DNA of 45,962 nt from Ignavibacteria bacterium (GTDB taxonomy: Bacteria; Bacteroidota; Ignavibacteria; Kapaibacteriales; UBA4661). Below, piece after piece: positions 17,088 through 24,715 of the stretch (within the stretch, counting starts at the first letter, position 1; every line of letters starts with the position of its first letter). The notes under the pieces were generated by a model. The model did not search any database, was not told the origin of the DNA, and saw only the letters and a list, made by a program, of their open reading frames with translations. The translations under genes were made by a program, and so were the position numbers. The stretch spans positions 1-45,962 of the forward strand of contig JACVZY010000049.1 of the NCBI GenBank assembly GCA_014654705.1, in the 5' to 3' direction.

Positions 17088-17213
17088 TGTAAGAGAAGGA
17101 GTCGAACCTTCACGGAGGACTTAGGAAATGAGAAGCGAACTTTGCTCACATCTTTGTCGCGTTGCTCCACCGTCGAGACTGGACGGTACGGCTGCCTGTT
17201 TCGTCATCTTACA
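17088..17213 (-). tRNA. tRNA-like gene, copy 1 (class II layout, 58-nt variable region)
   Basis: Read on the minus strand (17213 to 17088), this 126-nt element folds like a tRNA. It has a perfect 7-bp acceptor (TGTAAGA/TCTTACA), then TG, a 3-bp D stem (ACG/CGT) with loop AAACAGGCAGC containing the invariant GG, and a 5-bp anticodon stem (CCGTC/GACGG). The T arm is 5 bp (GAAGG/CCTTC) with the canonical loop TTCGACT. The D arm resembles bacterial tRNA-Leu. Odd points are the anticodon loop CAGTCTC, with A at 33 and T at 37 instead of U33 and a purine, and a 58-nt region between anticodon and T arms, far longer than any normal variable arm. No CCA is encoded; the next base is G. It could be a tRNA-derived regulatory RNA or a tRNA pseudogene. 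Confidence 0.6.
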
Positions 17214-17235
17214 GTAATAGTAAATTTTCAAACAT

Positions 17236-17255
17236 CATCTTCGCGCTTGAAGATG
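17236..17255 (-). other. Spacer hairpin between the two tRNA-like copies
   Basis: CATCTTC (17236-17242) pairs perfectly with GAAGATG (17249-17255) over a 6-nt loop. It lies in the 47-nt spacer of the tandem pair. There is no U-run, so a processing signal is more likely than a terminator. Confidence 0.5.
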
Positions 17256-17260
17256 GAAGC

Positions 17261-17386
17261 TGTAAGAGAAGGAGTCGAACCTTCACGGAGGACTTAGGAA
17301 ATGAGAAGCGAACTTTGCTCACATCTTTGTCGCGTTGCTCCACCGTCGAGACTGGACGGTACGGCTGCCTGTTTCGTCATCCTACA
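17261..17386 (-). tRNA. tRNA-like gene, copy 2
   Basis: This is the second, promoter-proximal copy of the 126-nt tRNA-like element, 173 bases from the first. It is identical to copy 1 over the whole length except for one base in the 5' acceptor strand (TGTAGGA instead of TGTAAGA). That change turns an A-U pair into a G-U pair and so keeps the 7-bp stem. The identical boundaries, with AGC on one side and GTAAT on the other, show that the unit copied is the tRNA-like element plus a few flanking bases. The anticodon-loop and variable-region oddities are as in copy 1. Confidence 0.6.
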
Positions 17387-17407
17387 GTAATGTCTATTGT
17401 GAAAGAG

Positions 17408-17433
17408 CAGTAACACTTGTGTTATTGTTACTG
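17408..17433. other. Inverted repeat in the leader of the tRNA-like unit
   Basis: CAGTAAC (17408-17414) and GTTACTG (17427-17433) form a 7-bp inverted repeat, with a second overlapping one (AACAC/GTGTT) inside. It lies between the predicted promoter and the 5' end of copy 2, so it is either a leader hairpin or an operator. Confidence 0.45.
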
Positions 17434-17436
17434 ATA

Positions 17437-17468
17437 CAAAAATAACACATCGGCTGTTTTTATGCAAA
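17437..17468 (-). promoter_or_regulatory. Bacteroidota-type promoter for the tRNA-like pair
   Basis: On the minus strand TTTG (17468-17465) is followed after exactly 20 bases by TATTTTTG (17444-17437). Both boxes match the Bacteroidota housekeeping consensus TTTG-N(about 19-21)-TAnnTTTG. The predicted start of transcription would fall ~45 bases before copy 2. It is the only full match to both boxes that I found in the window. Confidence 0.6.
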
Positions 17469-17531
17469 TTTATTTATGAAATACTATAATTATTTAATAA
17501 TTTGCAAAATACAATGAATTTATTGCAAATT
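17464..17531. promoter_or_regulatory. Possible Lrp-type operator region (three GCAAATT half-sites)
   Basis: The AT-rich gap before the Lrp gene contains GCAAATT at 17464-17470, its complement AATTTGC at 17499-17505, and GCAAATT again at 17525-17531. Lrp/AsnC regulators usually bind AT-rich, degenerate palindromes near their own gene. One half-site overlaps the -33 box of the divergent tRNA-like promoter. This is inference from the pattern only. Confidence 0.4.
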
Positions 17532-17553
17532 TCATAATTTACACCTCTGAACT

Positions 17554-18033
17554 ATGGGTCAAATTATTGATATTGATGAACTCGACATTAAAATCCTCAC
17601 ACTGCTTTTGCACAATGCGAGACTTCCTTTCACGGACATTGCCCAAGAGGTACATACGTCGTCGGGCACGGTGCACGTGCGGATGAAGAAGTTGGAATCG
17701 GCAGGAGTGGTCAAGGGCGCACAATTACTGCTTTCGCCGACAAAACTCGGCTTTGATATTTGTGCATTTTTGGGGATATATCTGGAAAAAGGCTCGCTCT
17801 ACAAAAGCGTCGTCAAGGAACTGGAAGCTATTCCCGAAATAATTGAGTTGCACTATACCACAGGCAATTACAACATTTTAGCTAAAATTGTCTGCCGTGA
17901 TACGCAGCACCTGCGCGAAGTGCTGAATGACAAAATACAAGCCATCGAAGGCATAGAGCGCACCGAGACCTTTATTTCGCTGGAAGAAAGCCTCCAGCGC
18001 CCGATTTCGCTTGAGGAGACACTTAATCCGTAG
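17554..18033 (+). CDS. Lrp/AsnC family transcriptional regulator
   Basis: This 159-aa DNA-binding regulator responds in known members to amino acids. The N-terminal winged-helix part reads IDELDIKILTLLLHNARLPFTDIA followed by SSGTVHVRMKKLESAGVVKG, the standard Lrp recognition helix. The C-terminal RAM-type ligand domain shows GFDICAFLGIYL, IIELHYTTGNYNILAKIVC and IEGIERTETFISLEESLQRPI. The ISLEE-x-RP ending is usual for Bacteroidota Lrp proteins. It is transcribed divergently from the tRNA-like unit, with a shared AT-rich gap of ~165 bases. The effector is unknown. Confidence 0.92.
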   Translation: MGQIIDIDELDIKILTLLLHNARLPFTDIAQEVHTSSGTVHVRMKKLESAGVVKGAQLLLSPTKLGFDICAFLGIYLEKGSLYKSVVKELEAIPEIIELHYTTGNYNILAKIVCRDTQHLREVLNDKIQAIEGIERTETFISLEESLQRPISLEETLNP

Positions 18034-18050
18034 CACATTTACGTCACGTA

Positions 18051-18485
18051 TTATATCACGGACTTTCGGCGAAGTGCAGTGATGCACCCTATCGCTATCG
18101 CCGCGCCTGCGGTGTCGGTCATAACGTCCTGCACTCTTGCGTACCGTCCGGGAACAAAAGATTGGTGAATCTCGTCGGAAATTCCCAAGAGAAACGTGAC
18201 GCAAAGCGCTACAATACAGGCACGGCGGACAAACAACAATGACCGCGCTTGCGCAACATACACAAGCATACCCAGCACACCGAAAACGCCCAAGTGCGCA
18301 CAAAATCGAAAGACCGTGTTCAATGTATCATCGCCGCCGACCATTGTTTTGGTGGAGGCACTGGTCGTGGTAGGAATACTTGATAAATAAAAAATGAATA
18401 CGTACCAGAGTGCAACCATTCCCCACAACACCAGTGCAGAAAAGCGTTCCAGCCATAACTCAAGAGCAAAAAATATATTCTTCAT
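18051..18485 (-). CDS. VanZ-like membrane protein
   Basis: This 144-aa protein has four hydrophobic helices and matches the VanZ-like family: WYVFIFYLSS early, FCAHLGVFGVLGMLVY with the conserved His, and the diagnostic ISDEIHQSFVPGRYARVQDVMTDTAG stretch in the last third. The function of the family is uncertain; VanZ itself gives low-level teicoplanin resistance. The ATG at 18485 was preferred over 18509 because it starts just before the first helix. It is 24 bases downstream of the chemoreceptor gene. Confidence 0.87.
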   Translation of the reverse strand: MKNIFFALELWLERFSALVLWGMVALWYVFIFYLSSIPTTTSASTKTMVGGDDTLNTVFRFCAHLGVFGVLGMLVYVAQARSLLFVRRACIVALCVTFLLGISDEIHQSFVPGRYARVQDVMTDTAGAAIAIGCITALRRKSVI

Positions 18486-18509
18486 TACTGTGAAGCGGGA
18501 AATGGACAA

Positions 18510-20435
18510 TTATGCACGAAGTCTGTGCTGCGACGGTGCTGCCGGAAGCGCATTGCCCACTTTGAATTGTGTGATTCGTGCTTCCAGTTGCTCCGTGAGG
18601 TCTTGGAGCGTTGCTGCGGTCTTAGCAATGTTCTCCACGCCCTTTGCTGATTCCGAAGCCACAAGGGTCATCTGCTCGACGTTATCGGCGATTTTCTCAC
18701 TGGTAGAAGTCTGTTGCAAGCTCGCATCGGCAATGCTTTGCACCATTTGCAATACACTTTCAGAACTTTTCACCACCTCAGTCAACGCCTGTCCCGCTTT
18801 TTCAGCCAGATCAATACCTTCACGGACTTTGGCGTTCCCTTGTTCCATTGCTTTGACAGCACCCGTAGATTCACGCTGAATGGTGGTAATCATGCCGGTT
18901 ATCTGCTTCGTGGCTTGCTGTGTGCGCTCGGCGAGCTTGCGCACTTCATCGGCAACGACCGCAAAGCCTCGCCCTTGATCACCGGCACGGGCGGCTTCGA
19001 TGGCGGCATTGAGAGCAAGAAGATTTGTTTGGTCGGCAATCTCCGTAATGACCGAGACAATTTCACCAATTTGTGCGCTCGAATCGCCTAGCTGCGCAAT
19101 CGTTTTGGCAGAATTTTGCACAACGCCCGCAATTTCGTTCATCTTTCCAACTGTCTGGAGTACGATTTCACTGCTTCGACGGGCAATTTCACCATTTTTC
19201 ACGGCGACCGAAGCAGTCTCACCCGCATTGCGTGAGTTTGCGCTAATCGTACCTGTCATATTGTCCATTGCCGCAGAGACAAGTTCCGTTTGATGCGCTT
19301 GATTCTGTACGCCGGAAGAAAGTTGCTCCGCACTGGTACTGATATGTGCGGACGATTCGGCAACAGTAATAACAGTCTCTTGCACCTGCACAATAAGGCG
19401 GCGCAGGCTCTCAACCATAGACTGCAAGCGCCCGCGCAACTTGGAAATTTCATCGCTGGTGGCAGCTAAGCGAATATCTTGCGAAAAATCGCCCTCCGCC
19501 AAAGCGTCTATTGTTCTTAGCAGGTCGGCAACCTCTTCGTCAAGATACTGCTTTGAGCGCTCTGTCTCTTGCTTCGCAGCATTGACCTCGCCCAAGACCC
19601 GCGTAATATCGTCGTTGGACTTATTCACTTCGCCGAGCATGCCGTTGATGCTTTGCACCATCGTATTGAAGGATGCGCCAAGTTCGCTCAATTCGTCATG
19701 CGTTCGGATGTCGAGCGTGATGTCGCTTTTGCCCGCCGCCACTTGCTTTGCCGCGTCATTGAGCGCAGAAATAGGCGTGGAAATAATACGCGCCAGCAAG
19801 AAAGCAATCAAAAAACCCGCACCCAACGCCACAAGTGTAATGATAAGTAGAGTTGTCCGTGCTTGTGCGCCCTCGTTTGTCAGGTCTTGGAGCGACATAG
19901 CAGATTTTTCTTCAGCGATTTTCACTATCTGATTTGCCAGCTGCTCGGCAGAACGGGCATTTTCGGTGTACTTCATATACACTGCTTGAACGCTTGCGTC
20001 ACGCTGCATCACCACAGCAAATGGCTCATTACCGTCCGATTTCAGGTAAATTTCGCTCAGAATATCACCAAACCCCTTGCTGTACTGGTCAACTCGCTCA
20101 CCAAGTTTTTTTGCAGTCTCTTGGATTTGGCTATCGGTGGAAAGTGCCGAAATTTTATCTACTAGCCCACGCGCCTCTTTCGCAGATGCCGAAAAACTCT
20201 CCGCATTTTTTTGGTCTTGCGTCAGCATAAATTCTTTCTCGTAAGTAATCGCGTTGCGAAGTTGCGATTCGACCTTTCGTGCCAAATACTTAATTTCCTG
20301 CGGTCCGGTGATAGTATCGGAGGCAACGGTCGTTACGCCTGAAATCCTAAAAATAGCAAAGCCCGCTATAAACGCTGTTAGCACAAGTGCGGAGGCAAAC
20401 CCCAGAAGGAGTTTCGTGAAAATGGAGAATTTCAT
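18510..20435 (-). CDS. Methyl-accepting chemotaxis protein
   Basis: This is a 641-aa inner-membrane chemoreceptor. An N-terminal helix ([25 protein letters not shown]) is followed by a periplasmic four-helix-bundle sensor of ~165 residues, and a second TM ([22 protein letters not shown]). A HAMP domain ([26 protein letters not shown]) comes next, with a possible second HAMP-like stretch around [24 protein letters not shown]. The signalling hairpin tip reads [23 protein letters not shown] followed by [17 protein letters not shown]. No CheR/CheB-binding pentapeptide is at the C-terminus. No che operon is nearby, so it feeds a pathway encoded elsewhere. Confidence 0.93.
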   Translation of the reverse strand: MKFSIFTKLLLGFASALVLTAFIAGFAIFRISGVTTVASDTITGPQEIKYLARKVESQLRNAITYEKEFMLTQDQKNAESFSASAKEARGLVDKISALSTDSQIQETAKKLGERVDQYSKGFGDILSEIYLKSDGNEPFAVVMQRDASVQAVYMKYTENARSAEQLANQIVKIAEEKSAMSLQDLTNEGAQARTTLLIITLVALGAGFLIAFLLARIISTPISALNDAAKQVAAGKSDITLDIRTHDELSELGASFNTMVQSINGMLGEVNKSNDDITRVLGEVNAAKQETERSKQYLDEEVADLLRTIDALAEGDFSQDIRLAATSDEISKLRGRLQSMVESLRRLIVQVQETVITVAESSAHISTSAEQLSSGVQNQAHQTELVSAAMDNMTGTISANSRNAGETASVAVKNGEIARRSSEIVLQTVGKMNEIAGVVQNSAKTIAQLGDSSAQIGEIVSVITEIADQTNLLALNAAIEAARAGDQGRGFAVVADEVRKLAERTQQATKQITGMITTIQRESTGAVKAMEQGNAKVREGIDLAEKAGQALTEVVKSSESVLQMVQSIADASLQQTSTSEKIADNVEQMTLVASESAKGVENIAKTAATLQDLTEQLEARITQFKVGNALPAAPSQHRLRA

Positions 20436-20501
20436 CGGTGTGAAAATGTGAGGTGAGAAGTGACGCGAATAATAGGCTTGAAATCTGCTCAATTTATTAT
20501 G

Positions 20502-21188
20502 TTATACCATTTGGCTCTGACCCCGCTCCGCTGCTTTGCGCAAGGCGGGAATGGTCTCTGCGGGATGACCGCGAAAAACGCCGGAGCCGCTCACAAGAAT
20601 ATTCGCACCTGCCCGGACGATTGCTTCGGCGTTATCCGCCACCACGCCACCGTCCACTTCAATTTCGACACGTTCCAGCCCATTCACGTCCAGAAAGTCG
20701 CGCAGTGCTGCAGCACGACGCAAAAATGACGTGATAAATTTTTGCCCTCCAAAGCCCGGATTAACCGACATCAGCAGGATAAAATCACAATACTCCGCCG
20801 CATCATAAACACTCGAAAGCGGCGTAACGGGATTGAGCACTGCGCCCACGCGCTTGCCGTGCTCCCTGACAAGTGATAGTGTGCGGTGTAGATGCTGCGT
20901 TGCCTCTACGTGAACAGAAATCCAATCCGCGCCCGCTGCCGCAAAAGCCGCAATATAGAGGTCAGGATGGCTAATCATCAAGTGACAGTCCAGCACCAGA
21001 CTGGTCGTGGGGCGCAGGGCTTCCACAATAAGCGGACCAATCGTGATATTCGGCACAAAATGACCGTCCATCACGTCCACATGGAGAATTTCCGCACCAC
21101 CAGCCTCGCAGCGCCGCACGTCGTCTTCCAGACGAGCAAAGTTAGCCGAAAGCAGTGATGGTGCGATTTGTATGGGATGCTGTGTCAT
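20502..21188 (-). CDS. rpe: Ribulose-phosphate 3-epimerase
   Basis: This 228-aa TIM-barrel metalloenzyme interconverts ribulose 5-phosphate and xylulose 5-phosphate in the pentose phosphate pathway. Diagnostic blocks are APSLLSANFARLEDDV, HVDVMDGHFVPNITIGP (metal-binding His and Asp), CHLMISHPD, LMSVNPGFGGQKF and EVDGGVVADNA (catalytic Asp), then GSGVF. It lies 60 bases after the lipoprotein gene and 66 before the chemoreceptor, in a long minus-strand series. Confidence 0.96.
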   Translation of the reverse strand: MTQHPIQIAPSLLSANFARLEDDVRRCEAGGAEILHVDVMDGHFVPNITIGPLIVEALRPTTSLVLDCHLMISHPDLYIAAFAAAGADWISVHVEATQHLHRTLSLVREHGKRVGAVLNPVTPLSSVYDAAEYCDFILLMSVNPGFGGQKFITSFLRRAAALRDFLDVNGLERVEIEVDGGVVADNAEAIVRAGANILVSGSGVFRGHPAETIPALRKAAERGQSQMV

Positions 21189-21248
21189 AGTCTATTGTGT
21201 CGTAATCTATAAAGTGTGAAACATACAATTCATCTCTTACCAAACTCG

Positions 21249-23312
21249 TCAATATTCCGGCATCACAACGACGCTGTATGCCTTATCCTGTTGTCCGGCG
21301 AAGATAACCGTATAGGCTCTGCTAACGGAAAAAAGGAGATTTCGAGCAACAAATAGTGTCGTTGATGTATCGCGCTTGAAATTAAATGTCAGGCTTTGGC
21401 TCCTGTAAAAGCGGGTAACAGGCGTAGAATTTCCACGCCCGAGTGGCATCAAAAGCCGAAAGTCTGAAGTGCCGTCATTCTGAATGAGCAAAGAATCAAC
21501 ATCGCTGCTCGCATTCACATATCGGAACGTACCTTGTTGCAAAGCGTTACCGGGTAAGGATGGACGGTCAGGTGCTGCCCACGAACCCTGTTCTACTATT
21601 ATTCTACCTGCTCCTACTGTTCCCATACCAATAATGGTCAAACGACCACCTTCGGTAGTGGTCACATCTCGCATTATGCTGCCAAGGATAATGTTGTGTT
21701 TGTCGTTAGGTAGCACAGTTGTTTGTGTTGCACCATAGCCAACGGCATCGCTGAAAACTGCGCCTAGCCTCATTTGCGCTGTACCCGTCGTGGCATCAGC
21801 AAAAACCTGCGCGGCTTGAATAAGCGTACCTTGCGGGAGAGGTGGGAGATTAGCTTGTGTTGGAGGCGCACTTGCTGCCGTCACATCAGGAATCAGAAAT
21901 ATACGGCTCTTGGTTACCACTACAAAGTATGCCGATGCCGTCATATTCATTGTACCAATAACACCAAACTGCTCAAGACTTTGCGGCTGCTGGTTGTTGA
22001 AAATGAGAAGCGGTAAATAACTTTCACGTGATACGGTAACAGGAGCGGAAATCTGCCCGCTTGCAAGATTACCAACAATAGTTTGCGGGCGGAGTTGATT
22101 CACGGCTCCGCGAAGAACGCTAACGCTTGAGGATGTTTGAAGGGAGGGAACGTATGTGAGATTGACCACCCGAAGCGAAATACTTCCGGCTGGCGGCTGC
22201 ACTGCCAATGCAGGAGCAGCCACGGCAAGGCTATCGCTCAGGAATACTGTTTGAGAGCCGTCTACCTCGAGTGAAGTGGAAAGAACTTGTTGTCGAATGC
22301 CGCTTCTGCGCTGAATAAGCAGGGTATCGCTCCCCACGGATGCACAGGCGGATAAGGGCGCATATCCCGAAATACTATTGCTTCCAAGACGGTGAGCTAT
22401 GCCCTTTGTTCCGTACCCAACACTGTCAATCGCCTCACTGGAAAAATTCACCACACGAACAAAAGTGGATGGTTCCTTCGCGGTCACCACACTGATTTTA
22501 TCAGACGTGCGGTCGTTTAATGCAAGTAACCGCAGCGTGTCTTTGGCATCTTTGTAGAGTAAAATTGTATAGCTGTTGTTTGGCGCAAGAGGTCTGATAT
22601 TAAACAATCCCTTTTGAACGGGCGCGGGAGCAGAAGCAGTAGAGGAAATTGGTCGCAACTGCTCTGTAAGCGCTACGCTCATATTATCCCCATTCAGTGC
22701 AATCGGCATCGAACCACTGCTGGCACGATAGCCGAGCCTGCTTCCTACGGGCGTTCCGCTTGGACAGCCAAGAGTGAAGGAATATGTTTTTGTAGCGTCG
22801 TTGACGCAGTTGATAAAGCGGATATTGGCTGCGTTTGCAGAGTTGTCCAGCGGCAAGGACGTAATGACAAGCAACGTATCAAGAACCTGCATACTTCCCG
22901 CACGTGGCGGCAAGCCAACAATAGTGTACGTGGCATTACGCGATTTGAACGTTTGAATCAGTTCAGGAAAAGAAGGTCTATTAACATTCATTCCCGATGT
23001 AACTGACACAGAAACACGACCTGTATCTGCTAAAGGGGTAAAAAAATCTGAAACACCGAGACTTGTAACGGTCTGAGTTGTAACCACTGTACTGCTCGTA
23101 GTCCGAGTGGAAGCCGAATACAGTGTAAACCGAGCCTGTAAAATATGTTTATTCGTAGAATCCGCGGGCATATTCGTCATATTCACATACCGCACTCTTG
23201 TTGTCTCAAAATCCTGCAAGCCTACGGGAAGGGGCGATGCGGGGAAATCGCATCCATCGACACCGACACACAGGATTGATAGAGACAGCATTGCAAGAAT
23301 ACGTCTCATCAT
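21249..23312 (-). CDS. DUF4397-like repeat lipoprotein
   Basis: This is a large surface or periplasmic lipoprotein. From the ATG at 23312 (687 aa) it starts MMRRILAMLSLSILCVGVDGC, a lipoprotein signal with the acylated Cys ~21 residues in. An ATG at 23357 overlaps the moxR stop as TGATG and would give a longer basic N-terminus, so the start is uncertain. The body consists of repeated beta-rich modules of the DUF4397 kind, seen as VRYVNMTNMPADS, RFINCVNDATKTYSF, FVRVVNFSSEAIDSVGYG, SLRVVNLTYVPSL and FRYVNASSDVDSLLIQ, each followed by a YTV(I/V)-type strand. No enzyme motif is visible. It is the last gene of the GT2-hepT-mntA-moxR run. Confidence 0.72.
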   Translation of the reverse strand: MMRRILAMLSLSILCVGVDGCDFPASPLPVGLQDFETTRVRYVNMTNMPADSTNKHILQARFTLYSASTRTTSSTVVTTQTVTSLGVSDFFTPLADTGRVSVSVTSGMNVNRPSFPELIQTFKSRNATYTIVGLPPRAGSMQVLDTLLVITSLPLDNSANAANIRFINCVNDATKTYSFTLGCPSGTPVGSRLGYRASSGSMPIALNGDNMSVALTEQLRPISSTASAPAPVQKGLFNIRPLAPNNSYTILLYKDAKDTLRLLALNDRTSDKISVVTAKEPSTFVRVVNFSSEAIDSVGYGTKGIAHRLGSNSISGYAPLSACASVGSDTLLIQRRSGIRQQVLSTSLEVDGSQTVFLSDSLAVAAPALAVQPPAGSISLRVVNLTYVPSLQTSSSVSVLRGAVNQLRPQTIVGNLASGQISAPVTVSRESYLPLLIFNNQQPQSLEQFGVIGTMNMTASAYFVVVTKSRIFLIPDVTAASAPPTQANLPPLPQGTLIQAAQVFADATTGTAQMRLGAVFSDAVGYGATQTTVLPNDKHNIILGSIMRDVTTTEGGRLTIIGMGTVGAGRIIVEQGSWAAPDRPSLPGNALQQGTFRYVNASSDVDSLLIQNDGTSDFRLLMPLGRGNSTPVTRFYRSQSLTFNFKRDTSTTLFVARNLLFSVSRAYTVIFAGQQDKAYSVVVMPEY

Positions 23313-23356
23313 AGCACGACCGCTCATAGGAGCATATATACCTGTCATTTCAAACA

Positions 23357-24343
23357 TCAAGGAACCTCTACTGCGTTCAAGAGTTCGTTAATTATATCTT
23401 CGGAGCGCATATTTTCTGCCTCTGCTTCATAGGTCAGCCCTATCCGGTGTCGGAGCACGTCATGGCAAATAGCCCGCACGTCCTCCGGAATCACATAGCC
23501 CCGATGCTTGATGAAGGCAAATGCCTTCGATGCTGCCGCCAGCGCTATCGTCGCACGGGGTGAGCCGCCGTAACTGATAAGATTCGCCAATTTGCCGAGC
23601 TTGTATTGTTGCGGGTTGCGCGTTGCGGCGACAATATCCAAAATGTACTGCTCAATTTTTTCATCCATATAGACCTCACGTACCACAGCACGTGCTTTCA
23701 GGATGCTTTGCGGGGAGACGACGGGATTGATTGTTACTTTTTCATTCGAGAGATTCTGCCGCATAATCATCCGCTCGTCCTCACGCGAAGGATAGGTAAT
23801 AAGCGCTTTCAGCATAAATCGGTCAACCTGCGCTTCAGGAAGCGGGTATGTACCTTCTTGCTCAATGGGGTTCTGCGTGGCAAGCACCAAGAATGGCTCT
23901 TCCAGTTTGAAGGTACTTTCGCCGATGGTTACTTGACGCTCTTGCATTGCTTCCAGAAGCGCGCTCTGTACCTTTGCCGGAGCGCGGTTAATTTCATCGG
24001 CAAGAATGAAATTAGCGAAGATTGGTCCCTGCCGCACGGTAAATTCCGTGGTAGCGGGGTTGTAAATGGTCGTGCCGATAACGTCTGCCGGAAGCAAATC
24101 GGGCGTAAACTGAATACGGCTGAACCGTGCATCAATAGCCGATGCCAGCGTCTTGATAGCGAGTGTTTTTGCTAATCCCGGAACGCCTTCCAGCAAAATA
24201 TGTCCGTCGGAAAGCAGAGCAATAAGCAAACGCTCCACCATATATTTTTGTCCGACAATGCTCTTGCTAATTTCATTGACCAGCAGCTCAATAAAAGCGC
24301 TTTCGCGCTGGATGCGTTCGTTAAGTTCACGGATGTCTGTCAT
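23357..24343 (-). CDS. MoxR family AAA ATPase
   Basis: This is a 328-aa AAA+ ATPase of the MoxR group, chaperone-like proteins that act with VWA-domain partners. Visible are HILLEGVPGLAKT (Walker A), FILADEINRAPAKVQSALLEAM (Walker B and following helix), the sensor 1 region LVLATQNPIEQEGTYPLPEAQVDRF, the arginine-containing GGSPRATIALAAASKAFA (sensor 2), and the ending VRAICHDVLRHRIGLTYEAEAE. The usual DUF58 and VWA genes do not follow; instead a lipoprotein gene starts at or just after its stop. It is 12 bases downstream of mntA. Confidence 0.93.
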   Translation of the reverse strand: MTDIRELNERIQRESAFIELLVNEISKSIVGQKYMVERLLIALLSDGHILLEGVPGLAKTLAIKTLASAIDARFSRIQFTPDLLPADVIGTTIYNPATTEFTVRQGPIFANFILADEINRAPAKVQSALLEAMQERQVTIGESTFKLEEPFLVLATQNPIEQEGTYPLPEAQVDRFMLKALITYPSREDERMIMRQNLSNEKVTINPVVSPQSILKARAVVREVYMDEKIEQYILDIVAATRNPQQYKLGKLANLISYGGSPRATIALAAASKAFAFIKHRGYVIPEDVRAICHDVLRHRIGLTYEAEAENMRSEDIINELLNAVEVP

Positions 24344-24355
24344 TGTGTGTAGGGC

Positions 24356-24715
24356 TTAGGATAAAATTGATTGGTAATTGTTTCGGTCAAAAAGTAGTGT
24401 TCCGACACGCTCAATATGTTCACCAAGCGTCGTATTTGCTGTGTCAGCAAGGGCAACAACGTCAAAAAAGTATGGCAAGGGTACTCGTTCATTCAGGTGC
24501 GCACTCACATCCATTGCCAAAAGCGTATCGCCGCCAACGAGAGCAATATCCACGTCGCTGCCCGCATGAAATGTGCCTTTGGCGCGGCTGCCAAAAAGCA
24601 GCGCAGACTCTACCGCATCAAAGGAAGCGAGCACATCGCGTATAGCTGTCAGCGTTTCTACGCTCAAGCCCGACGTTTCAGGCGTAACGACAGGTATGGT
24701 TGCTGTTTGGATCAC
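24356..24715 (-). CDS. mntA: MntA-type nucleotidyltransferase antitoxin
   Basis: This 119-aa minimal nucleotidyltransferase has the motif GS-x10-DxD exactly (G42-S43, D54-V-D56 in FGSRAKG ... SDVDIAL). In the MntA/HepT system this enzyme AMPylates and silences the HEPN toxin. The start is GTG at 24715, overlapping the hepT stop by 4 bases (GTGA), which indicates translational coupling. Ends FDVVALADTA...HIERVGTLLFDR are typical of the family. Confidence 0.87.
   Translation of the reverse strand: MIQTATIPVVTPETSGLSVETLTAIRDVLASFDAVESALLFGSRAKGTFHAGSDVDIALVGGDTLLAMDVSAHLNERVPLPYFFDVVALADTANTTLGEHIERVGTLLFDRNNYQSILS

Noticed and set aside
17088-17213. tRNA with an intron, or tmRNA
   Set aside because: The extra ~54 nt is too short for a group I intron and lies outside the anticodon loop; there is no tag-peptide frame or Ala-type acceptor for tmRNA.
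17088-17386. CRISPR-like or transposon terminal repeat explanation for the duplicated 126-nt unit
   Set aside because: Only two long copies, no short spacers, no transposase, and a tRNA secondary structure with pair-preserving change.
16983-17413. Two overlapping plus-strand ORFs (about 104 and 83 aa) with near-identical internal sequence
   Set aside because: They read antisense through the two tRNA-like copies; fragments such as REGVEPS are the usual artefact of translating a reversed T arm. No start context or family supports them.
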